Shown here: piece after piece, positions 47,055 to 55,690 of the stretch
Layout: the number at the start of each line of letters is the position of its first letter
Position numbering within the stretch: position 1 is the first letter of the stretch
Origin: Pseudomonas marginalis
Lineage (GTDB): Bacteria > Pseudomonadota > Gammaproteobacteria > Pseudomonadales > Pseudomonadaceae
Direction of reading: 5' to 3'
DNA: 64,000 nt
Assembly (NCBI RefSeq): GCF_900105325.1
Contig: NZ_FNSU01000003.1
Coordinates: 3,168,501 to 3,232,500, forward strand
Notes under the pieces: generated by a model
Databases searched by the model: none
The model's input: the letters and a program-made list of their open reading frames with translations, nothing else
What the model was told of the DNA's origin: nothing
Position numbers and translations under genes: made by a program

Positions 47055-48917
47055 TTATTCCTCGATTTCATTCAGGTTGCGCCCGGCCAGTGCGGCTTTT
47101 ACCGTCTGATCCATGCGGCGGGCAGCAAAGGCGTCAGTGACCTGCGACAAGCGCTTGGTCTGCTGCTCGATGGCGTAACCATCGTTGCCTTTCATCAGTT
47201 CGGCCAGCTCCTGCATCTGCAGGTCGATGACCATGCGCTCTTCGGCATCCAGCAAACGCTCGCCGTCGGCATCCAGGGCGCCCTGCACCGCTTCAAGCAG
47301 GCGCTGGGCATCCACTTGTTGCTCGCGCAGTACACGCGCGACCTTGTCGTCACCGGCGTATTGGAACGAATCCTTGAGCATCTTGGCGATTTCACCGTCA
47401 GTCAGGCCGTAGGACGGCTTGACCTGGATGCTGGCCTCCACGCCGGACGCCAGCTCGCGCGCGGCGACGCTGAGCAGGCCGTCGGCGTCGACCTGGAAGG
47501 TCACGCGAATCTTCGCCGCACCCGCGACCATGGCCGGGATGCCGCGCAATTCAAAGCGCGCCAGGGAGCGGCAGTCACTGATCAGCTCGCGCTCGCCTTG
47601 CAGCACATGAATCATCATCGCCGTCTGACCATCTTTATAGGTCGTGAAGTCCTGGGCGCGAGCGACGGGGATGGTGGTGTTCCGTGGAATCACCTTCTCC
47701 ATCAGCCCGCCCATGGTCTCCAGCCCCAGGGACAGCGGGATCACGTCAAGCAGCAGCAGTTCGCCGCCATCACGCTTATTGCCGGCCAGGGTATCGGCCT
47801 GGATGGCGGCGCCGATGGCGACCACCTGGTCCGGGTCGATTTCCGTCAGCGGCTGGCGACCAAAGGCTTCGGCCACGGCTTCGCGAACCCTTGGCACACG
47901 GGTTGAACCGCCGACCATGACCACGGCACCGACGTCTTCCAACTCGATACCGGAGTCACGCACGGCACGACGGCAGGCTTTCAGGCTGCGGGCGATCATT
48001 GGTTCGATCAGCGAATCAAAGGCTTCGCGAGTCAGCTTGGCGCACCAACTGCCGTAGGAAACGTCAACAGAAGCAGCGTCAGTCAGCGCCTCCTTGGCGG
48101 CACAGGCCGTTTGCAGCAAGTTACGCTGCTCGCCCGGATCCAGGTCAGCGGACAAGCCGGCGCTGCTGATGATCCAACCCGCGATGGCGTGGTCGAAGTC
48201 ATCGCCACCCAGCGCTGTATCGCCACCGGTAGCCAGTACTTCGAACACGCCGCCAGTCAGGCGCAGGATCGAAATATCAAAAGTGCCACCACCCAGGTCG
48301 TAAATAGCGACCAGGCCTTCGGCATGCTGGTCCAGGCCATAGGCCACGGCCGCAGCAGTCGGCTCGTTGAGCAGGCGCAACACGTTCAGGCCGGCGAGTT
48401 TCGCCGCGTCCTTTGTGGCCTGGCGCTGGGCATCATCGAAATACGCCGGGACGGTGATCACCGCACCGACCAGTTCGCCACCCAGCGTGGTTTCCGCGCG
48501 CTGGCGCAGCACCTTGAGGATATCCGCCGACACTTCCACCGGGCTTTTCGGGCCCTGGACCGTGTCGATGAACGGCATATGGGATTCACCACCGACAAAG
48601 CGGTACGGCAGCTGGTCGCCCAATTGCTTGACGTCGGACAGGCCACGACCCATCAAGCGCTTGACCGACAGCACGGTGTTCAAAGGATCGGTAGACGCCG
48701 CCAACTTGGCCGACTCACCGACTTCGGTGCGGTCAGCGTGATAGCGCACGGCGGACGGCAGGATCACCTGGCCGTCAGCGTCGGGCAGCGGCTCGGACAG
48801 GCCGCTGCGCAAGGCAGCAACCAGGGAATTGGTGGTACCCAGGTCAATCCCCACCGCCAGGCGACGCTGGTGCGGTTGAGGGCTTTGGCCGGGTTCGGCG
48901 ATTTGCAGTAGAGCCAT
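47055..48917 (-). CDS. hscA: Fe-S chaperone HscA (Hsp70 family)
   Basis: The 620-residue Hsp70 has the ATPase domain signatures VGIDLGTTNSLVA, IYDLGGGTFDIS and VVMVGGSTRVPRVREA. A shortened substrate-binding domain specific for the LPPVK motif of IscU completes it; IscU in this window carries LPPVKIHC. With HscB it promotes cluster transfer. It lies between hscB and fdx. Confidence 0.97.
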   Translation of the reverse strand: MALLQIAEPGQSPQPHQRRLAVGIDLGTTNSLVAALRSGLSEPLPDADGQVILPSAVRYHADRTEVGESAKLAASTDPLNTVLSVKRLMGRGLSDVKQLGDQLPYRFVGGESHMPFIDTVQGPKSPVEVSADILKVLRQRAETTLGGELVGAVITVPAYFDDAQRQATKDAAKLAGLNVLRLLNEPTAAAVAYGLDQHAEGLVAIYDLGGGTFDISILRLTGGVFEVLATGGDTALGGDDFDHAIAGWIISSAGLSADLDPGEQRNLLQTACAAKEALTDAASVDVSYGSWCAKLTREAFDSLIEPMIARSLKACRRAVRDSGIELEDVGAVVMVGGSTRVPRVREAVAEAFGRQPLTEIDPDQVVAIGAAIQADTLAGNKRDGGELLLLDVIPLSLGLETMGGLMEKVIPRNTTIPVARAQDFTTYKDGQTAMMIHVLQGERELISDCRSLARFELRGIPAMVAGAAKIRVTFQVDADGLLSVAARELASGVEASIQVKPSYGLTDGEIAKMLKDSFQYAGDDKVARVLREQQVDAQRLLEAVQGALDADGERLLDAEERMVIDLQMQELAELMKGNDGYAIEQQTKRLSQVTDAFAARRMDQTVKAALAGRNLNEIEE

Positions 48918-48970
48918 GGTAATCAGGTCTTATCTGTCTATCAGGCGCGCATCACGGGCAGCACACTGGG

Positions 48971-49492
48971 TTAATCGTCGAGGCGCTCTTCCAGCTGGCG
49001 CACTTCGTAGGTGAGCTTGTCGAGGAACTGCATGCGCCGCATCAGGCGCTCGGCCTGTTCACGTTGCGCTGCATCGTCCCAACAGGCTGCGAAGCTTTCG
49101 TTGAGCTCATCCTGGGCAACTTTCAGACGACGCTTGAAGACCGCGACACCCGCCACATCGGCTTCGTCCTGCAGGTCTTCGAGCTCTTCACGCCACTGCA
49201 TCTGCTGCATCAGGAAGTCCGGGTCGTGCACGGTCACTTCCAGGGGCAACTCGCCACCGTTCATCGCGAGCAGGTAACGCGCGCGCTTCGGTGGGCTTTT
49301 GAGCGTCTGATAGGCTTCGTTGAGGCTGGCCGATTGCTCCAGCGCCAAGCGCTGCTCACGCTCGGAAGCGTCAGCGAAGCGGTCCGGATGCACCCCACGC
49401 GCCAATTCTCGGTAGCGCGTGGCAAGCTGCTCGAGGTCCAGCCGAAAACTCGGCTGCAGCTCGAATAAAGCGAAATGACAAGGAGTACCCAC
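48971..49492 (-). CDS. hscB: Co-chaperone HscB (J-domain)
   Basis: I chose the GTG at 49492, 8 bases after iscA and behind GAGG, giving the family length of 173 residues starting M/V-GTPCHFALFELQ. An upstream ATG would run into iscA. The J-domain (about 1-75) contains HPD in GVHPDRF. The C-terminal three-helix bundle binds IscU. Confidence 0.95.
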   Translation of the reverse strand: MGTPCHFALFELQPSFRLDLEQLATRYRELARGVHPDRFADASEREQRLALEQSASLNEAYQTLKSPPKRARYLLAMNGGELPLEVTVHDPDFLMQQMQWREELEDLQDEADVAGVAVFKRRLKVAQDELNESFAACWDDAAQREQAERLMRRMQFLDKLTYEVRQLEERLDD

Positions 49493-49500
49493 GAATAGCC

Positions 49501-49824
49501 TCAGATGTTGAAGCTTTCGCCGCAGCCACATTCACCGCGTACGTTGGGGTTGTTGAACTTGAAGCCTTCGTTCAACCCTTCCTTGACGAAATCGAGTTCG
49601 GTGCCGTCCAGGTAAGTCAGGCTTTTAGGGTCGATGATCACTTTCTCGCCGTGACTTTCGAACACCTGGTCCTCATCAACCACCTCGTCGACGAACTCCA
49701 GCACATAGGCAAGGCCGGAGCAGCCCGTGGTGCGAACACCCAGACGAATCCCCTCACCTTTACCGCGCCCATCCAGGGAGCGTCGCACGTGCCGCGCAGC
49801 CGCTTCTGTCATGCTGATAGCCAT
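49501..49824 (-). CDS. iscA: A-type Fe-S carrier IscA
   Basis: The ATG at 49824 with GGAG upstream gives 107 residues. The three conserved Cys are present: Cys35 in TTGCSGL, and Cys99 and Cys101 in CGCGESF. It carries Fe-S clusters to target proteins. It lies between iscU and hscB. Confidence 0.96.
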   Translation of the reverse strand: MAISMTEAAARHVRRSLDGRGKGEGIRLGVRTTGCSGLAYVLEFVDEVVDEDQVFESHGEKVIIDPKSLTYLDGTELDFVKEGLNEGFKFNNPNVRGECGCGESFNI

Positions 49825-49852
49825 CGTTGACTCCTTACTCGTCGCCAAATGC

Positions 49853-50239
49853 TTAGATCAAGCCTTTCTTCTGCTTGTAGTCGCGAACGGCCGCCTTGAT
49901 GGCGTCTTCTGCGAGCACGGAGCAGTGGATTTTCACTGGAGGCAGGGCCAGTTCTTCGGCCAGCTGGGTATTGCTGATAGTCACAGCCTCATCCAGGGTC
50001 TTGCCTTTCATCCATTCGGTCGCCAGGGAGCTGGAGGCGATGGCCGAACCGCAGCCGTAAGTCTTGAACTTGGCGTCTTCGATAACGCCAGCTTCGTTGA
50101 CCTTGATCTGCAGGCGCATTACATCGCCGCACGCCGGAGCGCCGACCATGCCGGTGCCGACATCAGGGTCTTCCGCGTTCATCTTGCCGACGTTGCGCGG
50201 GTTTTCGTAGTGGTCGATGACCTTTTCGCTGTAAGCCAT
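49853..50239 (-). CDS. iscU: Fe-S scaffold IscU
   Basis: The 128-residue scaffold has three ligand Cys, in YGCGSAIASS, APACGDVM and IHCSVLAEDA, and the HscA-binding LPPVK motif. It lies 99 bases after iscS; that gap contains a hairpin. Confidence 0.98.
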   Translation of the reverse strand: MAYSEKVIDHYENPRNVGKMNAEDPDVGTGMVGAPACGDVMRLQIKVNEAGVIEDAKFKTYGCGSAIASSSLATEWMKGKTLDEAVTISNTQLAEELALPPVKIHCSVLAEDAIKAAVRDYKQKKGLI

Positions 50240-50298
50240 GGTACTGAATCCTCACTCATCAGGGCCGCTCTGGAACCCTGTAAAAACGCCTGCGTTTA

Positions 50299-50329
50299 CC
50301 GCCACGTTCCTACAGAGCTTGGGTGGCGG
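50299..50329 (-). other. Hairpin in the iscS-iscU gap
   Basis: CCGCCAC (50299-50305) pairs with GTGGCGG (50323-50329). No T-run follows. It could stabilise or process the mRNA between iscS and iscU. Confidence 0.4.
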
Positions 50330-50338
50330 CTTCTATAG

Positions 50339-51553
50339 TTAGTGTGCCGCCCACTCGATCTTGGAAATATCGACACCGTCTTTGTACATGTCCCACAGCG
50401 GCGACAGGACGCGCAGCTTGTTGACGGCTTCGCAAACCTTCTGCGCGGCGTAGTCGACTTGCTCTTCGGTGGTGAAGCGGCCGAACGTAAAGCGGATCGA
50501 GCTGTGTGCCAGTTCGTCGTTGCGGCCCAGGGCGCGCAGTACGTACGAAGGCTCAAGCGAAGCCGAGGTACAGGCCGATCCGGACGAAACCGCCAGGTCC
50601 TTGAGCGCCATGATCAGCGACTCGCCTTCGACATAGTTGAAGCTCAAATTCAGGTTGTGCGGTACACGGGCAGTCATGCTGCCGTTGATGTACAGCTCTT
50701 CAAGGTTCTCGACCTGCTTGTAGAAGCGATCGCTCAGGGCCTTGATACGTACGTTTTCGGCAGCCATGTCTTCCTTGGCTACGCGGAAGGCTTCGCCCAT
50801 GCCGACGATCTGGTGGGTCGCCAGGGTGCCCGAACGCATGCCGCGCTCGTGACCGCCGCCGTGCATGGTGGCTTCGATGCGCACGCGTGGCTTGCGGCTC
50901 ACGTACAGTGCGCCGATGCCTTTGGGGCCATAGGTCTTGTGGGCCGAGAACGACATCAGGTCGACTTTCAGCTTGGACAGGTCGATATCGACCTTGCCGG
51001 TGGACTGAGCAGCGTCGACGTGCAGCAGGATGCCTTTGGAGCGAGTCAGCTCGCCGATGGCCGCGATGTCGTTGATGGTACCGATTTCGTTATTCACGTG
51101 GATCACGGAAACCAGGATGGTGTCTTCACGCAGCGCGGCTTCGATCATGGCCGGGGTGACGATACCGTCGGTGGTTGGCTCAAGGTAAGTGACCTCGAAA
51201 CCTTCACGCTCCAGTTGGCGCATGGTGTCGAGGACAGCCTTGTGCTCAATCTTGGTGGTGATCAGGTGCTTGCCTTTGGTCGCGTAGAAATGCGCCGCGC
51301 CCTTGATAGCCAGGTTGTCGGACTCGGTGGCACCGGAGGTCCAGACGATTTCACGCGGATCTGCGCCAACCAGGTCGGCAACCTGGCGACGAGCGTTCTC
51401 GACCGCTTCCTCGGCTTTCCAGCCAAAAACGTGGGAACGGGAGGCCGGGTTGCCGAAGTTTCCGTCGACCAGCAGGCACTCGCTCATCTTTTGCGCGACA
51501 CGCGGATCAACCGGGGTGGTCGCTGAGTAATCAAGGTAAATCGGCAATTTCAT
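50339..51553 (-). CDS. iscS: Cysteine desulfurase IscS
   Basis: This 404-residue PLP enzyme starts MKLPIYLDYSATTPVDPRV. The PLP-lysine is in SFSAHKTYGPKG, and the persulfide-forming Cys lies in the mobile loop SSGSACTSASLEPS. It takes sulfur from cysteine and passes it to IscU, tRNA thiolation and other routes. It is preceded by iscR (50 bases) and followed by iscU. Confidence 0.98.
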   Translation of the reverse strand: MKLPIYLDYSATTPVDPRVAQKMSECLLVDGNFGNPASRSHVFGWKAEEAVENARRQVADLVGADPREIVWTSGATESDNLAIKGAAHFYATKGKHLITTKIEHKAVLDTMRQLEREGFEVTYLEPTTDGIVTPAMIEAALREDTILVSVIHVNNEIGTINDIAAIGELTRSKGILLHVDAAQSTGKVDIDLSKLKVDLMSFSAHKTYGPKGIGALYVSRKPRVRIEATMHGGGHERGMRSGTLATHQIVGMGEAFRVAKEDMAAENVRIKALSDRFYKQVENLEELYINGSMTARVPHNLNLSFNYVEGESLIMALKDLAVSSGSACTSASLEPSYVLRALGRNDELAHSSIRFTFGRFTTEEQVDYAAQKVCEAVNKLRVLSPLWDMYKDGVDISKIEWAAH

Positions 51554-51603
51554 GGACTTTCTCCTAAATCAGGCTGGCTGGCGTGCCGTTAGCTCTTCGG
51601 CTG

Positions 51604-52095
51604 TCACTCGACGGCGGACGCTTCGATCTTGTCCAGACGCGGCGCCTTGGTATTGCAACGGCGCTGGTCCTGACGCTGGGCTACTTCTTGCACCTCACGG
51701 CGAGTCACAAGATCAGCCAAGCTGATACCACTCAAAAACTCATGGATCTGCAGGCTCAAGTCACACCACAAGTGGTGCGTCAGGCAGGTGTCGCCGGCGT
51801 GGCAGTCACCCAGGCCCTGGCACTTGGTCGCGTCGACGGATTCGTTGACCGCGTCGATCACCTGGGCCACCTGGATGCCCTGCATGTCGCGGGACAGCTG
51901 ATAGCCGCCGCCCGGCCCACGCACACTGGAGACCAGATTGCTACGGCGCAACTTGGCGAACAGCTGCTCAAGGTAGGACAGGGAAATGCCTTGGCGCTCG
52001 GAGATATCGGCCAGGGACACCGGCCCAGTTTGCGCGTGCAAGGCCAAATCAAGCATGGCGGTCACCGCGTATCGGCCTTTTGTAGTCAGTCTCAT
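51604..52095 (-). CDS. iscR: Fe-S regulator IscR
   Basis: The ATG at 52095 gives 163 residues starting MRLTTKGRYAVTAMLDLALH, the Rrf2-family winged helix. The cluster ligands are in CQGLGDCHAGDTCLTHH: C-x5-C-x5-C-x2-H, as in E. coli IscR. The [2Fe-2S] form represses the isc operon through sites present at the upstream promoter. An upstream frame extension would cover that promoter and is rejected. Confidence 0.97.
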   Translation of the reverse strand: MRLTTKGRYAVTAMLDLALHAQTGPVSLADISERQGISLSYLEQLFAKLRRSNLVSSVRGPGGGYQLSRDMQGIQVAQVIDAVNESVDATKCQGLGDCHAGDTCLTHHLWCDLSLQIHEFLSGISLADLVTRREVQEVAQRQDQRRCNTKAPRLDKIEASAVE

Positions 52096-52128
52096 GGACA
52101 AGTACCAAGGTGTTTCAGAATGGGAGCA

Positions 52129-52184
52129 AGTATGCGATTCCCGAGTATTTAAGTCAACTATAAGACCTAGTACTTTAGTCAGGA
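52129..52184 (-). promoter_or_regulatory. iscR promoter with two candidate type I IscR sites
   Basis: On the minus strand TTGACT (52157-52152), a 17-base spacer and CATACT (52134-52129) form a promoter. The stretch 52137-52161 reads ATAGTTGACTTAAATACTCG and so matches the type I site. A second, weaker match lies at 52160-52184. Confidence 0.75.
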
Positions 52185-52280
52185 TTACCCGTAAAAAGGG
52201 CGCGCGAATCATAGCAGGACGGGGCGAGGACGAACAGCGGCAGCGCGGCGATGGCTCGATATCGAGACCAATGGAGATCA

Positions 52281-52375
52281 CATGTGGGAGGGGGCTTGCC
52301 CCCGATAGCGGTGGATCAGTCAATATATTGGGTGACTGACAGATGGCCATCGGGGGGGGGCAAGCCTCCCACATG
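52281..52375. repeat. REPIN between iscR promoter and cysE
   Basis: Arms CATGTGGGAGGGGGCTTGCC (52281 on) and its near reverse complement ending at 52375 belong to a different REP family from the GTAGGAGCGAGC type. The right arm has an uninterrupted run of nine G (52352-52360). Confidence 0.85.
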
Positions 52376-52398
52376 GGCCTAGCAGCAAATGTGAGATC

Positions 52399-53181
52399 TC
52401 AGCCAGCTTTGGTGGCGGGCTCACTCTTGATCTCGGCGAAGTCCTCTTCGCGCAGCTCAGGCAGGTCTTTCGCACAGTAGCTGCTGCCCAATTCCTTCAG
52501 CGCGCCGCACATACCGTCCAGCTTGCCGTCCACCGCTTGCAGGTGGTCAAGCAACTGGCCGATGGCGCGCGCGACAGGGTCGGGCATGTCTTCGCTGACA
52601 CCGTAGGCATCGAAACCGATTTTTTCGGCCATGGCCTTGCGCTTGGCTTCCTGCTCATCGCCCACTTCCGGCTTGACGATGATCCGCCCCGGAATCCCCA
52701 CTACAGTGGCGCCGGCCGGCACGGCCTTGGTCACCACGGCGTTGGAGCCGACTTTGGCGCCAGCGCCTACGGTGAACGGACCAAGCACCTTGGCGCCCGC
52801 ACCCACCACCACACCATCCTCCAGCGTCGGGTGGCGCTTACCCTTGTTCCAGCTGGTGCCGCCCAATGTCACGCCTTGGTAGAGGGTCACGTCGTCACCA
52901 ATCTCGGCAGTCTCGCCAATGACGATGCCCATACCGTGATCGATAAAGAAGCGACGTCCCACCTTGGCACCTGGGTGAATCTCGATCCCGGTCAACCAGC
53001 GGCCGAAGTTCGACACCAGCCGCGCCAACCATTTCCAGCCCATATTCCACAAGGCGCCGGACAGGCGATGGATCCAGATCGCGTGCATGCCCGGGTAGCA
53101 GGTCAGCACCTCAAAGGCGTTGCGCGCCGCCGGGTCACGATGGAAAACACTCTGGATATCTTCTCGCAAACGCTCGAACAT
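52399..53181 (-). CDS. cysE: Serine O-acetyltransferase
   Basis: The 260-residue enzyme acetylates serine to O-acetylserine for cysteine synthesis. An N-terminal helical part is followed by left-handed beta-helix hexapeptide repeats (about 70-170, with IHPGAKVGRRFFIDHG and the catalytic His). The C-terminal extension is longer than in the short bacterial forms. It is 2 bases from trmJ, upstream of it on this strand, and lies next to iscR, a common linkage of cysteine supply and Fe-S assembly. Confidence 0.95.
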   Translation of the reverse strand: MFERLREDIQSVFHRDPAARNAFEVLTCYPGMHAIWIHRLSGALWNMGWKWLARLVSNFGRWLTGIEIHPGAKVGRRFFIDHGMGIVIGETAEIGDDVTLYQGVTLGGTSWNKGKRHPTLEDGVVVGAGAKVLGPFTVGAGAKVGSNAVVTKAVPAGATVVGIPGRIIVKPEVGDEQEAKRKAMAEKIGFDAYGVSEDMPDPVARAIGQLLDHLQAVDGKLDGMCGALKELGSSYCAKDLPELREEDFAEIKSEPATKAG

Positions 53182-53183
53182 TT

Positions 53184-53954
53184 TTAATCCTTCCGCTTAA
53201 GAAGCTCGCCACGGGCCGCTTTCTGGGTTTCCGTGAGGATGCCACGCAATATATTCATTTCCGCTCGACTGACCGAGCTGCGCCCGTACAGGCGGCGCAG
53301 GCGCGCCATCAAGTGCCGAGGTTTTTCCGGATCGAGGAATTCGATGGCCACCAGGGTTTGCTCCAGGTGCTCATAGAACCGCTCCAGCTCGTCCATGGTG
53401 GCCAGTTCGCCACTCTTGGTCGACGCCACTTCATCCTTCTCTACCTTGCTCGGCTGCCCTTCAGCGGCCAGCCAGGCCATGCGCACTTCGTAACTCAACA
53501 CCTGCACCGCTGCCCCGAGGTTCAGCGAACTGAACCCAGGGTCTGATGGAATGTGCACGTGATAATGACATCGTTGCAGCTCTTCATTGGTGAGGCCGGA
53601 GTCTTCACGGCCGAATACCAGGGCGATTTCAGCACCGCCGGCCGCCTCTTCCACTACCTTGGTACCGCACTCACGCGGATCCAGCAGCGGCCAGGGGATG
53701 CGGCGGTCACGGGCGCTGGTGCCAAGCACCAGGTTGCAGCCGACCAAGGCGTCTTCCAGAGTGGCGACCACCTGGGCTTTTTCCAGGATGTCATTGGCGC
53801 CGGATGCGCGGGCATCGGCCTCGTGGTGCGGGAACACGCGCGGTTCGACCAGCACCAGGCGCGTCAGCCCCATGTTTTTCATGGCTCGCGCCACCCCGCC
53901 GATATTGCCGGGATGACTGGTATTGACCAAGACGACACGAATGTTTTGCAGCAA
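53184..53954 (-). CDS. trmJ: tRNA (cytidine/uridine-2'-O-)-methyltransferase TrmJ
   Basis: The 256-residue SPOUT methyltransferase starts MLQNIRVVLVNTSHPGNIGG. The SAM-binding knot motifs LVFGREDSGLTNEE and SDPGFSSLNLGAAVQVLSYE are clear. It methylates position 32 of several tRNAs. It is followed by cysE after 2 bases and is divergent from suhB. Confidence 0.95.
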   Translation of the reverse strand: MLQNIRVVLVNTSHPGNIGGVARAMKNMGLTRLVLVEPRVFPHHEADARASGANDILEKAQVVATLEDALVGCNLVLGTSARDRRIPWPLLDPRECGTKVVEEAAGGAEIALVFGREDSGLTNEELQRCHYHVHIPSDPGFSSLNLGAAVQVLSYEVRMAWLAAEGQPSKVEKDEVASTKSGELATMDELERFYEHLEQTLVAIEFLDPEKPRHLMARLRRLYGRSSVSRAEMNILRGILTETQKAARGELLKRKD

Positions 53955-54035
53955 GGTAGGCGCTCTCGGACACGGGAAAGGGGAGCAAATCTTACAGAAC
54001 AGCCTAAGGTTATGCCATGAAAGCTAACGTCGTCC

Positions 54036-54063
54036 TTCACCTGAAGAAAGTTTCTGCTAGAAT
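54036..54063 (+). promoter_or_regulatory. Candidate suhB promoter
   Basis: TTCACC (54036-54041), a 16-base spacer and TAGAAT (54058-54063) lie 37 bases upstream of the suhB start. The -35 is imperfect. Confidence 0.5.
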
Positions 54064-54099
54064 GCTCGGCTTTCTTTAACAACCTTAGGTGACACATCC

Positions 54100-54915
54100 A
54101 TGCAGCCCATGCTGAATATCGCGCTGCGCGCCGCCCGCAGCGCCAGTGAATTGATCTTCCGCTCCATCGAGCGCCTGGATACCATCAAGGTCGACGAAAA
54201 AGACGCCAAGGATTATGTGTCCGAGGTGGATCGCGCCGCTGAACAGAAGATCATCGACGCGCTGCGCAAGGCCTACCCTACCCACGGCATCCTCGGCGAG
54301 GAAACCGGCCTGCACAAAGGCAGCGGCGAAGGCGAAGACTACCTGTGGATCATCGACCCACTGGATGGCACCACCAACTTCCTGCGCGGCATCCCGCACT
54401 TTGCCGTCAGCATTGCCTGCAAATACCGTGGCCGCCTGGAACACGCTGTAGTACTCGATCCTGTTCGCCAGGAAGAATTCACCGCCAGCCGTGGCCGTGG
54501 TGCCCAACTGAACGGTCGTCGCCTGCGCGTCAGCGGTCGCACCAGCCTGGATGGCGCCCTGCTGGGTACCGGCTTCCCGTTCCGTGACGACCAGATGGAC
54601 AACCTGGAGAACTACCTGGGCATGTTCCGCGCCCTGGTTGGCCAGACTGCCGGCATCCGTCGTGCTGGCGCGGCCAGCCTGGACCTGGCCTATGTGGCTG
54701 CCGGTCGTTTTGATGCGTTCTGGGAGTCGGGCCTGTCCGAGTGGGACATGGCTGCAGGCGCCCTACTGATCCAAGAGGCCGGCGGCCTGGTGAGCGACTT
54801 CACCGGCGGTCATGACTTCCTGGAAAAAGGCCACGTCGTTGCCGGCAACACCAAATGCTTCAAGGCAGTACTGACGGCGATCCAGCCGCACCTGCCGGCT
54901 TCGCTGAAGCGCTAA
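54100..54915 (+). CDS. suhB: Inositol-1-monophosphatase / Nus factor SuhB
   Basis: The 271-residue protein has the metal-binding motifs of the IMPase family: GEETG, IIDPLDGTTNFLRG and SEWDMAAGALLIQEAGG. Besides phosphatase activity, the family acts in rRNA antitermination complexes. It is the only plus-strand gene between leuA and the tRNA, with its own promoter and a strong terminator. Confidence 0.96.
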   Translation: MQPMLNIALRAARSASELIFRSIERLDTIKVDEKDAKDYVSEVDRAAEQKIIDALRKAYPTHGILGEETGLHKGSGEGEDYLWIIDPLDGTTNFLRGIPHFAVSIACKYRGRLEHAVVLDPVRQEEFTASRGRGAQLNGRRLRVSGRTSLDGALLGTGFPFRDDQMDNLENYLGMFRALVGQTAGIRRAGAASLDLAYVAAGRFDAFWESGLSEWDMAAGALLIQEAGGLVSDFTGGHDFLEKGHVVAGNTKCFKAVLTAIQPHLPASLKR

Positions 54916-54925
54916 GCGAGCGAGC

Positions 54926-54956
54926 AAAAAAAAGCACCCTGCGGGGTGCTTTTTTT
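54926..54956. terminator. suhB terminator
   Basis: GCACCC (54934-54939) pairs with GGGTGC (54944-54949), flanked by A8 and T7 runs which extend the stem. It can act in both directions for suhB and the gene at 55024. Confidence 0.92.
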
Positions 54957-55023
54957 ATGCCTGGGATTTGCTTGGTGTGAGCTTAAATACCAACACCACC
55001 ACAAATCAAATACAAGAGAAGAC

Positions 55024-55566
55024 TTACTGCTGGTTCTGGCCCAGGACGAGACGCCCTTCCTTGTCGACTGGAATCTGGCCGCCCGGATCACGATCCATGC
55101 GCACCGAACCTTCCTTGCCATCCAAGGTGTAACGCACGTCATAGCCAACGACCTTGTCACTGATGTCGTTGACGGTGTTACAGCGAGTCTGGGTGGTGGT
55201 ATAGGTATCGCGGTTCTGCATACCTTCCTGAACCTTGTTACCGGCGTAACCACCACCGACCGCACCGGCCACAGTGGCCAGCTTCTTGCCGTTACCGCCA
55301 CCGACCTGGTTACCCAACAGGCCACCGGCCAGCGCACCAACCACCGTACCGACGATCTGATGTTGATCCTGCACCGGCTTCTGCCGGGTCACTGCGACGT
55401 CCTTGCAGACTTCGCGAGGTGTTTTAATCTGGGTTTTCACCGGCTGCACCGCCAGCACTTGCGCATACTCAGGGCCGCTTTTTACCAGGCTGTAGGTGGC
55501 AACAGCACCCCCGGCAGTTACACCGACAGCACCCAATACCGCACCAACCAGTAACGACTTGTTCAC
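55024..55566 (-). CDS. Glycine-zipper 2TM-domain envelope protein
   Basis: I chose the GTG at 55566, since AGGAGG lies exactly 6 bases before it; an ATG 21 bases upstream has no such site. The 180-residue product has an N-terminal hydrophobic segment (SLLVGAVLGAVGVTAGGAVA), then a glycine-zipper pair (VVGALAGGLLGNQVGGG, AGAVGGGYAGNKVQ) like that of SlyB/Rick_17kDa lipoproteins. A C-terminal beta part with YDVRYTLDGKEG follows. It lacks a lipobox, so it is probably inner-membrane anchored. The precise role is unknown. Confidence 0.8.
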   Translation of the reverse strand: MNKSLLVGAVLGAVGVTAGGAVATYSLVKSGPEYAQVLAVQPVKTQIKTPREVCKDVAVTRQKPVQDQHQIVGTVVGALAGGLLGNQVGGGNGKKLATVAGAVGGGYAGNKVQEGMQNRDTYTTTQTRCNTVNDISDKVVGYDVRYTLDGKEGSVRMDRDPGGQIPVDKEGRLVLGQNQQ

Positions 55567-55630
55567 GTTGAACCTCCTGACCATCACAAACGGACCGAAA
55601 GATCCGCGCTATACCCAGCCTTGGAGCAAA

Positions 55631-55665
55631 AAAAAAGGCACGAGTTCAATACTCGTGCCTTTTTT
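55631..55665 (-). terminator. Terminator of the queA-tgt-yajC-secDF operon
   Basis: AAAAAAGGCACGAGT (55631-55645) pairs perfectly with ACTCGTGCCTTTTTT (55651-55665) around a loop TCAAT. It lies 26 bases beyond the secF stop. Confidence 0.93.
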
Positions 55666-55690
55666 GTAACAGCAGATCAACAAGCGCCAA

